From Trebonia sp. (GTDB taxonomy: Bacteria; Actinomycetota; Actinomycetes; Streptosporangiales; Streptosporangiaceae), in NCBI GenBank assembly GCA_030043595.1, contig JASHXJ010000595.1, forward strand, positions 1 through 9,126: a stretch of DNA of 9,126 bases, given 5' to 3'. Positions 1-6,268 of this stretch are shown here, one piece after another. A program made the translations under genes and the position numbers. The notes below the pieces were generated by a model. The model ran no database searches and was not told the origin of the DNA. It saw only the letters and a list, made by a program, of their open reading frames with translations. Each line of letters begins with the position of its first letter. Positions within the stretch are counted from its first letter, which is position 1.

Positions 1-1
1 C

Positions 2-421
2 AAGGAGGCCGGCGGCGGACGCGGCAGGGAGCGGCCGTGGACGATCGCCCACCGGAGCATCACGGTGTCAGGCAGGGACCAGGAGCCGCAGGCCAGGCTG
101 GCTGCGCAGGCACTGTCGCAGGTCTGGCACGAGCGGCTGCTCGACCGGATCCGGCGCACGTTCGCGCGAAACGCCTGGCCCCCCGGATGGGAGCACGCCC
201 CGCAGTCCTCAAGCAGCGTCCTGTATCTCACAGCGGGGGAGACCGAGCAGGTCGCGGCCGCATTGCTCGAGGTGCTTGAGCCGTACATGGACCGGCGCTT
301 CGACCCGTCGCTGCGGCCGGCCGGCGCGCTGCCGGTCGAGTTCGCGCTCTTCGGGTTCCCCCGCGACGACCTGACCGCCGTGCCGCCCGCGAGCGCCGAG
401 GAAAACCAGACCGGCGAGTAA
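2..421 (+). CDS. Winged-helix (ArsR/HTH_20-type) transcriptional regulator, C-terminal part, 5' end outside window
   Basis: This frame is open from the left edge to the TAA at 419-421, giving 139 visible residues. It begins with a glycine/arginine-rich stretch ending GRERPW, which resembles the wing of ArsR-like winged-helix regulators. A helical segment (QARLAAQALSQVWHERLLDR) follows, then a domain with LTAGETEQVAAALLEVLEPYMDR and DPSLRPAGALPVEFALFGFP. That order matches the C-terminal part of the HTH_20/ArsR-like regulators common in actinomycetes. The DNA-recognition helices would lie before the window. A GTG at 65 has a GGAG seven bases upstream and could be called as a start, giving 118 residues, but that would cut off the wing, so I treat it as internal. 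Third codon positions are almost all G or C. Family assignment is from remembered pattern; ligand and target genes are unknown. The small gene at 498 is a plausible target because it follows directly. Confidence 0.68.
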   Translation, partial: KEAGGGRGRERPWTIAHRSITVSGRDQEPQARLAAQALSQVWHERLLDRIRRTFARNAWPPGWEHAPQSSSSVLYLTAGETEQVAAALLEVLEPYMDRRFDPSLRPAGALPVEFALFGFPRDDLTAVPPASAEENQTGE

Positions 422-435
422 CTTCGAGTTATATC

Positions 436-463
436 TTGACACGCGATCAAAACGCGATACATC
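436..463 (+). promoter_or_regulatory. Putative sigma70-type promoter of the small gene, with ACGCGAT direct repeats
   Basis: A perfect TTGACA at 436-441 is followed 16 bases later by TACATC (458-463), a weak -10 match. The spacer holds ACGCGAT twice (441-447 and 452-458), 11 bp apart, about one helical turn. This AT-richer patch lies 35-60 bp ahead of the start at 498. A protein bound to the direct repeats would sit between the two promoter boxes and block polymerase. The adjacent winged-helix regulator is the obvious candidate binder, but that is inference. Confidence 0.45.
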
Positions 464-497
464 GTAAGTACTACTCAGCTTCGAAGGAGACAGCGGC

Positions 498-749
498 ATG
501 CACCCAGAGATGGCCGGCGTCCTGGCCGGACAGCGCTACGGCGAACTGACCCAGCAGGCGGCCAGGCGGCACGCGGCAGTGATCGCGCGCGAGGCGGCCG
601 CGGCGGCCCCGCGCCGCCGCACCATGACCGATGTGCACCTGCCCCGCTATCGTGTGCACTGGTCCCGCACGACGCTCTCGCCCGTGGGTCCCGCCGGGCG
701 GCCCGAACGGTCCTGGGTGATCGTCATCTCGGCGACCCGGGGACTGTGA
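498..749 (+). CDS. Small hypothetical protein (83 aa)
   Basis: The ATG at 498 follows AAGGAG (484-489) with a usable spacing. GC-rich third positions throughout support real coding. The first half, MHPEMAGVLAGQRYGELTQQ followed by an Ala/Arg-rich stretch, is probably a single amphipathic helix. The second half has a proline-rich turn region and ends in a short hydrophobic strand-like segment (SWVIVISATRGL). There is no signal peptide, membrane helix, cysteine pair or catalytic motif. Short proteins starting MHPE with an Ala/Arg-rich helix are common in actinomycetes and lack a known function. It follows the winged-helix regulator by 76 bp and has its own promoter-like sequence, so it may be that regulator's target. 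I do not recognise a function. Confidence 0.65.
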   Translation: MHPEMAGVLAGQRYGELTQQAARRHAAVIAREAAAAAPRRRTMTDVHLPRYRVHWSRTTLSPVGPAGRPERSWVIVISATRGL

Positions 750-786
750 CGGGAGTCCAGCCAGGTCAGCATGGCAACGATGTCCT

Positions 787-841
787 TTGCGCACCCGCTG
801 TCGCGCGGTAGGGTGGTGCGAAGGGGCGGGAACAATCGTTT
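787..841 (+). promoter_or_regulatory. Putative lacI promoter with LacI-type operator (autoregulation)
   Basis: TTGCGC (787-792) and TAGGGT (809-814) are separated by 16 bases. TAGGGT fits the actinomycete TAGRRT -10 pattern. Downstream, at 832-841, lies ACAATCGTTT, whose reverse complement AAACGATTGT recurs exactly at 2250-2259 upstream of the dehydrogenase gene. A central CG flanked by A/T-rich half sites is typical of LacI/PurR-family operators. An operator about 18 bases past the -10 would block early transcription, which fits autorepression. The 750-914 gap holds no gene that I can see. Confidence 0.5.
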
Positions 842-914
842 TCCGTTTCTCGCGAACCCGCGTTCCGGTAAAGGCGGGGTTCACCAGGCGTAAAAATCCC
901 CACAAAGGAGTGCC

Positions 915-2045
915 ATGTCCATGTCCGACCGGCCCGCGACCCTGCGGGATGTGGCGGCTGCGGCACGCGTGCACCCCGCTACGGCCTCGCGCGCACTGAA
1001 CCCAGGGACCAGGCTCCTGGTCAGCGAGGAGACCGCCCGGCGGGTCACGGAGGCGGCCGAGCGGCTCGGCTACCGGCCCAACCCGGTCGCGCGGTCGCTG
1101 CGCACCCGCCGCTCGCACACGATCGGCGTGCTCATCCCCGACCTGAACAACCCGCTGTTCCCGCCGATCGTCCGCGGCCTGGAGGACCGGCTCGCCAAGC
1201 ACGGCTACGTCGTCCTGATCGGCAACACCGACGGGGACCTGGCACGCGAGCGCATGGTCTTCGACCAGATGCGCGCGCGGCACGTCGACGGTTTCGTGCT
1301 GGCGACCGCGACGTTGCACAACCCGTTGCTCGCCGAGGCGGCCGAGGCCGACCTGCCGGTGGTGCTGATGAACCGGACCGCGCAGGGATACCAGTTCTCC
1401 TCGGTCTCGGTGGACAACGAGCAGGGCGAGTGGGCCGCGGTCGCGCACCTGGCCTCGCTCGGGCACTCGCGGATCGGGCATATCGCGGGCCCCCAGGAGA
1501 TCTCCACCGGCGTCTCCCGGCTGCGCGGGTTCCTCGACGGCATGCGCGCGGCCGGCCTGGCGGCCGATGAGTCCCGGATCGTGTACGCGACCGGCTACTC
1601 CATCGAGGAAGGCCGGCGCTGCGGCCACGAACTGCTCGCGCCCGGCAGCGGGCTGACCGCGATCGTGGCGGCCAACGACATGCTCGCGGTGGGCTGCTAC
1701 GGCGCGTTCGACGATCTCGGCCTGCGCTGCCCCGAGGACATCGCGGTGATCGGGTTCAACGACATGCCGTTCATCGACCGGCTGCGGCCGCCGCTGTCGA
1801 CGGTGCGATTCCCGCACTACAAGCTCGGCACGGAGGCGGCGAAGCTGCTGCTTGAGCGGATCGAGGACCCCGATAGCCCGGTGAAGATCCTCTACCTCGC
1901 CCCGGAGCTGGTCGTTCGCGGTTCCGCCGTGCCCCTCGCTCCCGCGGCTGTCGCGGGCCTTCCCGGCGGCGCCGCAGACCCAGACGACATGATCGCCCCC
2001 AACACGGTCCCGCTGCGCCGCGGCGCGGGCCGCAGGAAGCGATAG
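915..2045 (+). CDS. LacI-family transcriptional repressor
   Basis: This 376-residue cytoplasmic DNA-binding repressor has a sugar-binding-protein-like effector domain. The N-terminal helix-turn-helix covers about residues 9-30 (TLRDVAAAARVHPATASRAL), the family's usual pattern with ATASR in place of the common TVSR. The hinge helix region is YRPNPVARSLRT (53-64). The core starts at HTIGVLIPDLNNPLF and includes VDNEQGEWAAVAHLASLGH (167-184), AANDMLAVG (252-260) and IAVIGFNDMPFIDRLRPPLSTVR (276-298), all landmarks of the LacI/GalR effector domain. A 40-residue Ala/Gly/Pro/Arg-rich tail follows the usual end. AAAGGAG (904-910) precedes two in-frame ATGs at 915 and 921; either could be used. The effector cannot be told from sequence. 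The shared operator 10-mer at its own promoter and at 2250 suggests it controls itself and the dehydrogenase gene. Confidence 0.93.
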   Translation: MSMSDRPATLRDVAAAARVHPATASRALNPGTRLLVSEETARRVTEAAERLGYRPNPVARSLRTRRSHTIGVLIPDLNNPLFPPIVRGLEDRLAKHGYVVLIGNTDGDLARERMVFDQMRARHVDGFVLATATLHNPLLAEAAEADLPVVLMNRTAQGYQFSSVSVDNEQGEWAAVAHLASLGHSRIGHIAGPQEISTGVSRLRGFLDGMRAAGLAADESRIVYATGYSIEEGRRCGHELLAPGSGLTAIVAANDMLAVGCYGAFDDLGLRCPEDIAVIGFNDMPFIDRLRPPLSTVRFPHYKLGTEAAKLLLERIEDPDSPVKILYLAPELVVRGSAVPLAPAAVAGLPGGAADPDDMIAPNTVPLRRGAGRRKR

Positions 2046-2158
2046 GCGCGGCGCGCGAAGCGCTAACGCGCAGCGGCGATCCCCCCTGGCTGCATTCGTT
2101 TGCCCTGTGCGGCGCTTCTCCACTGTCCCGGGTCTCTGTTCGCGGTAATGCGCACTTC

Positions 2159-2198
2159 AGCCACGGCTGTGTAACAGAAGCCACGGCTGTGTAACAGA
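2159..2198 (+). repeat. Perfect tandem duplication of a 20-bp unit
   Basis: The unit AGCCACGGCTGTGTAACAGA occurs twice without a mismatch (2159-2178 and 2179-2198). Each unit contains two small dyads: AGCC-AC-GGCT and CTGT-GTA-ACAG. The pair ends 14 bp upstream of the TTGACA at 2213. The 20-bp period, close to two helical turns, would place two bound proteins on the same face of the DNA, as for an activator or a cooperative regulator. It could also be a chance recent duplication. Confidence 0.9.
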
Positions 2199-2212
2199 TC
2201 CGGCACCATGCA

Positions 2213-2260
2213 TTGACAAAACGCCAAGGTCGGTAGCAGTCTCTGATGCAAACGATTGTG
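2213..2260 (+). promoter_or_regulatory. Putative promoter and LacI-type operator of the dehydrogenase gene
   Basis: A perfect TTGACA (2213-2218) is followed 15 bases later by TAGCAG (2234-2239), a modest -10. TGCAAACGATTGTG (2247-2260) overlaps the expected transcript start. It fits the general LacI/CcpA operator pattern (TGnAAnCG, then an imperfect second half) and shares AAACGATTGT with the site at 832-841 in the opposite orientation. A 9-bp inverted repeat, GTCTCTGAT (2239-2247) and ATCAGAGAC (2268-2276), encloses the operator. It could be a second binding dyad or an mRNA hairpin. Repression by the upstream LacI protein is inferred. Confidence 0.5.
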
Positions 2261-2284
2261 TCGCGCAATCAGAGACGGGGATGT

Positions 2285-3229
2285 ATGACTTCACAAGCTG
2301 ACGCGCTCCGGCTGGGCTGGCTGGGTACCGGCCGGATGGGCGCGGCGATGGTCCGCCGCCTGCTGGCCAACGGTTGCGACGTCACGGTTTACAACCGGAC
2401 CGCGGCCAAGGCGGCACCGCTGGTCCGGCTCGGCGCGAAGCCCGCGGAGTCGGTCACTGAGCTGGCCGAGTGCGACATCGTCTTTATCGCCGTCGGCACG
2501 CCGGCTGACCTGATCTCCGCCCTGACCGGGCCAAGGGGTCTCATCTCAGGAAGCGCCTCGCCGAAGATCGTGGTGGACTGCTCCACCGTCTCCGCCGACG
2601 CGTCGGCGATCGTCAGGGAAAGGCTCGGCGAGCGCGGCACGGCGCTGCTCGCCGCGCCGGTCATGGGGAACCCGCGGGTGGTCGAGGTCGGCAAGATGAC
2701 GGCGGCGGTCTCCGGCCCGCGCGACGCGTTCGACACGGCCGAGCCCTACCTGGCCATGCTCGGCCGGGGGGTCACCTACGTCGGCGACGGGGAACTGGCG
2801 CGAGTGGTCAAGCTTTGTCACAACCTGTTCCTCGGCGTGGTCGCCGCATCGATGGCCGAGATCACGATCCTGGCACAGGCCAGCGGGATCAGCCGCGAGG
2901 CGTTCCTCGCCTGCCTCAACAAGAGCGTCGTGGGCTCGCAGTTCACCCAGTACAAGGCGCCGGCCTACGTGAACCTCGATTTCGAGCCCACCTTCACCTC
3001 GAGGCTGCTGCGCAAGGACTTTGACCTCGGCCTGGCAGCCGCGCGGGAACACGAGGTTCCGATGCCCGTGGCCGCGGTCGTTCACCAGCTCATCCAGTCG
3101 CTGGTCGGCCGGGGCTACGGCGACGTCGATTTCGCGGCCTTCATCGCGCTAGCGGCGGAATCGGCGGGCCTGACCCTCGACAGTGAGCACGCCGACGTGT
3201 CCGACGGGCTCGAACCCGAGAATCCTTAA
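2285..3229 (+). CDS. 3-hydroxyisobutyrate dehydrogenase-like NAD(P)-dependent oxidoreductase (beta-hydroxyacid dehydrogenase family)
   Basis: From the ATG at 2285 the protein has 314 residues, the usual family length. The N-terminal Rossmann fold shows GTGRMG (14-19) and ends its second strand in YNRT (36-39), a pattern often linked to NADP preference. DCSTVSADAS (98-107) and APVMGNPRVVEVGKMTAAVSG (124-144) match the substrate-binding region, though MGNP replaces the common SGG. The catalytic pair is intact as K176 and N180 in KLCHN, and RKDFDLGL (243-250) matches the C-terminal helical domain. An in-frame ATG at 2246 would add 13 residues but has no ribosome-binding site and falls at the likely transcript start, so I prefer 2285. 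It oxidises a beta-hydroxyacid or reduces the matching semialdehyde; the substrate is undetermined. It is probably repressed by the LacI protein upstream. Its TAA overlaps the stop of the convergent methyltransferase gene. Confidence 0.88.
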   Translation: MTSQADALRLGWLGTGRMGAAMVRRLLANGCDVTVYNRTAAKAAPLVRLGAKPAESVTELAECDIVFIAVGTPADLISALTGPRGLISGSASPKIVVDCSTVSADASAIVRERLGERGTALLAAPVMGNPRVVEVGKMTAAVSGPRDAFDTAEPYLAMLGRGVTYVGDGELARVVKLCHNLFLGVVAASMAEITILAQASGISREAFLACLNKSVVGSQFTQYKAPAYVNLDFEPTFTSRLLRKDFDLGLAAAREHEVPMPVAAVVHQLIQSLVGRGYGDVDFAAFIALAAESAGLTLDSEHADVSDGLEPENP

Positions 3230-3897
3230 TTCCGGCGCGAGTGCTTCAGCGCGACCGTGAGGCCGTCGCCGATCGGGATCATGATCACCTCTACCCGGTC
3301 GTCGGCGGCCGCCAGGTCGTTCATCCGGCGCACGGCGATGACCGAGGGGTTGTCGTTCCCGGCGTCGAGCACGCGGCCGTGCGAGAACGTGTTGTCGACC
3401 ATGATCACGCCGCCGCCGCGCAGCCGCGGCACCAGCTCGCTCCAGTAGCTGGGGTAGCAGAGCTTGTCCGCGTCGACGAACGCCACGTCGAACGCCTCCT
3501 CCTGCGGAAGGGCGCGCAGCGTGTCGAGCGCGGGCTGCAGCCGCAGCTCGATCCGGTCGGTGAGCCCGGCCTTCTCCCAGTACTTGCGCGCCACCGAGGT
3601 CCACTCCTCGCTGACGTCGCAGCACAGCAGCCGGCCGTCCGTGCCGAGAGCGCGCGCGATGCAGATGGACGAGTACCCGGTGAAGGTGCCCACCTCGATG
3701 CCGCTGCGCGCCCGGCACATCCTGGTCAGCAGCGTCAGCAGCGTCCCCATCTCGGGCGCGACCTGCCGGTGGATGTCGTTCGGGTAGCGCTCGGCGGTCT
3801 CCGTGGCCAGTTCCCGCAGGATGGCGTCCGGCGGGGTGCTGTGCGCCAGCAGGTAGGCGTTGAGGTGGAGGCTGATCTGCTCACTGCGCCGTGTCAT
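3226..3897 (-). CDS. Class I SAM-dependent O-methyltransferase (caffeoyl-CoA/catechol OMT-like, Methyltransf_3)
   Basis: The protein has 223 residues, normal for this small cation-dependent family. The SAM-binding motif I is IEVGTFTGYSS (67-77), followed by CCDVSEEWTSVARKYWEKAGL (92-112), where D94 would bind the ribose. VDADK (141-145) and VDN (167-169) supply the acidic and asparagine residues that hold the metal in caffeoyl-CoA and catechol OMTs. The start overlaps the kamA 3' end by 17 bp, and no clear ribosome-binding site precedes it, so translation is probably coupled to kamA. The acceptor is unknown. No known step of lysine degradation needs O-methylation, so its place in this operon is unexplained. 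Related enzymes methylate catechols, hydroxycinnamoyl-CoA or antibiotic precursors. The stop codon overlaps that of the dehydrogenase gene on the other strand. Confidence 0.9.
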   Translation of the reverse strand: MTRRSEQISLHLNAYLLAHSTPPDAILRELATETAERYPNDIHRQVAPEMGTLLTLLTRMCRARSGIEVGTFTGYSSICIARALGTDGRLLCCDVSEEWTSVARKYWEKAGLTDRIELRLQPALDTLRALPQEEAFDVAFVDADKLCYPSYWSELVPRLRGGGVIMVDNTFSHGRVLDAGNDNPSVIAVRRMNDLAAADDRVEVIMIPIGDGLTVALKHSRRN

Positions 3898-5311
3898 GCG
3901 ACAAACTTAATTCAACGAGCTCCGGCTGGCGCACCCGGTCGCGCCACCAGGCCTGCCCCGCGGCGGGCAGCAGGTGCACCGGGTCGTAGCAGGGGTACTC
4001 CCGCTCGAGCGCGAGCGGGTCCGCGGCCTCCAGCCCGGTGCGGTAGTTCTTGGTCCAGTACGAGATGCCCAGCGTGGTGTCGTACCGCGCCACCTGGTGC
4101 ACCCAGCGCTTGCCCACGTACGGCACGTCGCACACCAGCCGCGGCGTCGCGAACCCCGGCAGGTAGCCCATGATCGCGCTCTGCAGCTGCTGCGCCTCGC
4201 CGAGCGTGAGCCGCCAGTGCTCCGCGCCGGGGATCATGTCGCACATGTAGAAGTAGTACGGCATGATCCCGGCCCCGTCGAGCAGCGCGAAACACAGGTC
4301 GAGCAGCGGGCCGGCGCTGGTCTTGCCTGCCGGCGCGGGCCAGCCGGCGTTCACGCCGCGCAGCAGCACGCCCTGGTTGCGCACGTCCCTGACCCCGGCC
4401 TCGAACATCGCCCGCGCGGCCTTCGCCACCAGCGGCGTCACCGACTGCGCCGCGTTCACGTGGGTGTGGATCGCCAGGTTCACGCCGCGCGCCCGCGCCG
4501 TGGCCGCCAGCCGGGTCATCCCGGCGGTGACCTCGGCCGACAGCCAGTGCTGCGGCAGCCCCATCAGCGCCTTGCTCGCCAGCCGGATGTCGCGGACCGA
4601 CTCGATCTCCAGCAGCGCGGACACGAACGACTCCAGCCTGGGCCACGGCAGGTTCGCCACGTCGCCGCCGGAGACCACCACGTCCCGGACGCCCGGGGTC
4701 TGCCGCAGGTAGTCGAGCATCGCGGTCAGCCGGTCCTCGCGCGCCATCGCGAACTTGTGCTTGCCGAACGCCGCGGTCGGGTTTCCCACCAGGTCCATCC
4801 GCGTGCAGTGCCCGCAGTACTGCGGGCAGGTCGGCAGCAGCTCGGCGAGCACCTTGGTCGGGTAGCGGTGGGTCAGCCCCTCGACCGCCCACATCTCCGC
4901 CTCGTGCAGGGAGTCGCGCTGCGCGTACGGGTGGGACGGCCACAGCGGCTGCCGGTCGCTGAAGACGGGCAGCATGTACCGGCGCACCGGGTCCGCGTAC
5001 CACGCCTCGGTGCACGACGGATCGGACGCCGCCACTGACGGCGCGATCGTGTTCAGCATCTGCGGCGGGATCAGCATGGACATCGTCGCCCGCTCGCGCT
5101 GGTCCCGCTCGAGGTCGGCGAGGAAGGCCTCGCTCAGCCCAGGGCCGGCCACGTCGCGCAGCTGCCGCGTGTTCTTCACGCAGTGCGCCCGCTGCCACTG
5201 GGCGGATTCCCATTCCGCGGGCGTCACGTCGGTCCAGCCGGGCAGCCGCCGCCAGTCCGGCTCCGCGAGCTCGCGCCGCCGGTACTCGTACGGCTGCTGC
5301 AGACCGCCCAT
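3881..5311 (-). CDS. kamA: Lysine 2,3-aminomutase (radical SAM, PLP)
   Basis: KamA moves the alpha-amino group of L-lysine to the beta carbon using S-adenosylmethionine, a [4Fe-4S] cluster and PLP. The 476-residue protein has the radical SAM motif CPQYCGHC (C162, C166, C169), SGGD (214-217) and the family stretch NQGVLLRGVNAGW (312-324). D358 (in MCDMIPGAEH) and D395 (in VCDVPYVGK) keep the 37-residue spacing of D293 and D330 in the Clostridium enzyme, the pair that holds the lysine side-chain amino group. This argues against glutamate as substrate. K401 should bind PLP, but its motif is DVPYVGK, one residue shorter than the clostridial DAPGGGGK. The protein is longer than clostridial KamA (about 416), mostly at the N-terminus. 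GGGAGG sits four bases before the ATG at 5311. It is co-transcribed with the methyltransferase and diverges from kdd-kamD-kamE, which use its product. A related amino acid as substrate remains possible. Confidence 0.87.
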   Translation of the reverse strand: MGGLQQPYEYRRRELAEPDWRRLPGWTDVTPAEWESAQWQRAHCVKNTRQLRDVAGPGLSEAFLADLERDQRERATMSMLIPPQMLNTIAPSVAASDPSCTEAWYADPVRRYMLPVFSDRQPLWPSHPYAQRDSLHEAEMWAVEGLTHRYPTKVLAELLPTCPQYCGHCTRMDLVGNPTAAFGKHKFAMAREDRLTAMLDYLRQTPGVRDVVVSGGDVANLPWPRLESFVSALLEIESVRDIRLASKALMGLPQHWLSAEVTAGMTRLAATARARGVNLAIHTHVNAAQSVTPLVAKAARAMFEAGVRDVRNQGVLLRGVNAGWPAPAGKTSAGPLLDLCFALLDGAGIMPYYFYMCDMIPGAEHWRLTLGEAQQLQSAIMGYLPGFATPRLVCDVPYVGKRWVHQVARYDTTLGISYWTKNYRTGLEAADPLALEREYPCYDPVHLLPAAGQAWWRDRVRQPELVELSLSHDTAQ

Positions 5312-5465
5312 GCTGCCTCCCGAGTCGGCGAACGATAATCCGGTACTATTCGTATGGTACGAAAGAAGCTACGGTAACTCATTATTTGAAATGCAAATTT
5401 TCCAGAACGGTCCCGGGTTCCCGCGTCCGCGGAGGCTGACTGCCCAGGCGGGGAAGGATGATCGC
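5312..5465. promoter_or_regulatory. Divergent kamA / kdd promoter region with 15-bp palindrome
   Basis: This 154-bp gap separates the divergent kamA and kdd starts and is much more AT-rich than its surroundings. A perfect dyad TTCGTA-TGG-TACGAA lies at 5349-5363, a good operator candidate for a dimeric regulator of both directions. On the minus strand, GATTAT (complement of 5335-5340) and TTCGTA (complement of 5358-5363) are 17 bases apart and could form a weak kamA promoter overlapping the dyad. On the plus strand, CATTAT (5380-5385) is a possible -10 without a convincing -35. AACGAT at 5331-5336 weakly resembles the LacI-type operator core. The kdd ribosome-binding site AAGGA is at 5454-5458. 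I see no B12-box or other riboswitch. Confidence 0.5.
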
Positions 5466-6239
5466 ATGGCACGACCGCAGCAGGGATCGGCGCTCGCCGC
5501 CGCGCTCGGCCTTTACCGGGTAGCCGACCCGGGGGAACGCCTCGCCGGTGTCCTGCCGCAGGCCGCGTGGCGCCTCGACGCCAGCTCGCGGACCGGCCCC
5601 GGCGAGGTGCGGATCCGGGTCGACATGCTGAACCTCGACGCGGCCTCCTACCGGCAGCTCAGCGAGTCTTGCGACGGCGACGGCGACGCGATCAGGGAGG
5701 CGGTCCGCGAGATCATCGCCAGCCGCGGCAAGATGCACAACCCGGTCACCGGCTCTGGCGGCATGCTCACCGGCATCGTGGCGGAGGCAGGGCCGGAATC
5801 ACCGCTGGGCCTCGCGCCCGGCGACCGCGTGGCCACCCTGGTCTCGCTGACGCTGACGCCGCTGCAGATCTGCGACGGCCTGGAGCGCTGGGACGGCCTG
5901 TCCGAGCAGGTTCCGTGCGACGGGCACGCGATCTTGTTCGCCCGCTCGATCGCCGCGGTGCTGCCGGCTGACCTTCCGGTGCCGCTTTCCCTGGCCGTCC
6001 TGGACGTCTGCGGGGCGCCGGCGCTCACCCGTCGCGTGGTGGCTGCCCTCGACGGGCCGGTTGTCGCCATACTGGGCGCCGCTGGCAAGAGCGGGTCGCT
6101 CTCGGCAGCGGCGGCCCGGGACGCCGGCGCCGCGCGCATCATCGGGGTGGTTCCCACCGAGGCGGAGGCCAGCCTGCTGCGACAGGCCAGCGATGTCGCC
6201 GTCGGCCTGCCCTCGCACCGAGCGGTCGGCCTGCCCTAG
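5466..6239 (+). CDS. kdd: L-erythro-3,5-diaminohexanoate dehydrogenase, N-terminal part ending at an in-frame TAG
   Basis: Kdd oxidises 3,5-diaminohexanoate, the KamDE product, to 5-amino-3-oxohexanoate with NAD+. This part has 257 residues; the whole family protein is about 340-350. LGLYRV near the N-terminus, GKMHNPVTGSGGMLTGIV (88-105), GDRVATLVSLTLTPL (119-133) and the dinucleotide-binding ILGAAGKSGS (202-211) match the family. The match continues to SDVAV (242-246), just before the next Rossmann strand. Reading then enters an 8-codon tandem duplication (VGLPSHRA, then VGLP followed by stop), and the TAG at 6237-6239 ends the frame. The C-terminus continues in the same frame from 6240. 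AAGGA seven bases before the ATG at 5466 and the family N-terminus fix the start. Without the C-terminal half of the NAD domain this product is unlikely to be active, unless the TAG is read through, is a sequencing error, or the two halves associate. Confidence 0.85.
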   Translation: MARPQQGSALAAALGLYRVADPGERLAGVLPQAAWRLDASSRTGPGEVRIRVDMLNLDAASYRQLSESCDGDGDAIREAVREIIASRGKMHNPVTGSGGMLTGIVAEAGPESPLGLAPGDRVATLVSLTLTPLQICDGLERWDGLSEQVPCDGHAILFARSIAAVLPADLPVPLSLAVLDVCGAPALTRRVVAALDGPVVAILGAAGKSGSLSAAAARDAGAARIIGVVPTEAEASLLRQASDVAVGLPSHRAVGLP

Positions 6240-6268
6240 CGCCGGGCCGGCGACCTGACCGCCGGGCC
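6201..6268 (+). repeat. 24-bp imperfect tandem duplication (plus a degenerate third copy) containing the kdd stop
   Basis: 6201-6224 and 6225-6248 are tandem copies matching at 20 of 24 positions, both starting GTCGGCCTGCCCT. The fifth codon is TCG in copy one and TAG in copy two, so one C to A change explains the stop. 6249-6268 resembles copy two with four bases missing (17 of 20 matches). This suggests a third, decayed copy. Confidence 0.85.

Noticed and set aside
2051..2071. Terminator hairpin after lacI (GCGCG / CGCGC)
   Set aside because: Only a 5-bp stem with a 9-base loop and no U-tract, in sequence so GC-rich that such stems are expected by chance.
471..2123. 550-residue open frame on the minus strand across lacI
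   Set aside because: Antisense shadow of a high-GC gene. Its translation is Arg/Ala/Gly/His-rich without domains, while the plus strand encodes a clear LacI repressor.
3974..5038. Long plus-strand open frame opposite kamA
   Set aside because: Composition is typical of a shadow frame (Arg, His, Val, Pro rich), and kamA on the other strand has its radical SAM cysteines and active-site residues.
4974..5465. Upstream extension of the kdd frame into kamA
   Set aside because: The frame is open but would run antisense through the kamA 5' end and the divergent promoter. The family N-terminus and ribosome-binding site support 5466.
5312..5465. Cobalamin riboswitch ahead of the B12-dependent kamDE operon
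   Set aside because: Expected because KamDE needs adenosylcobalamin, but no B12-box-like sequence or suitable long structured leader is visible in this short AT-rich gap.
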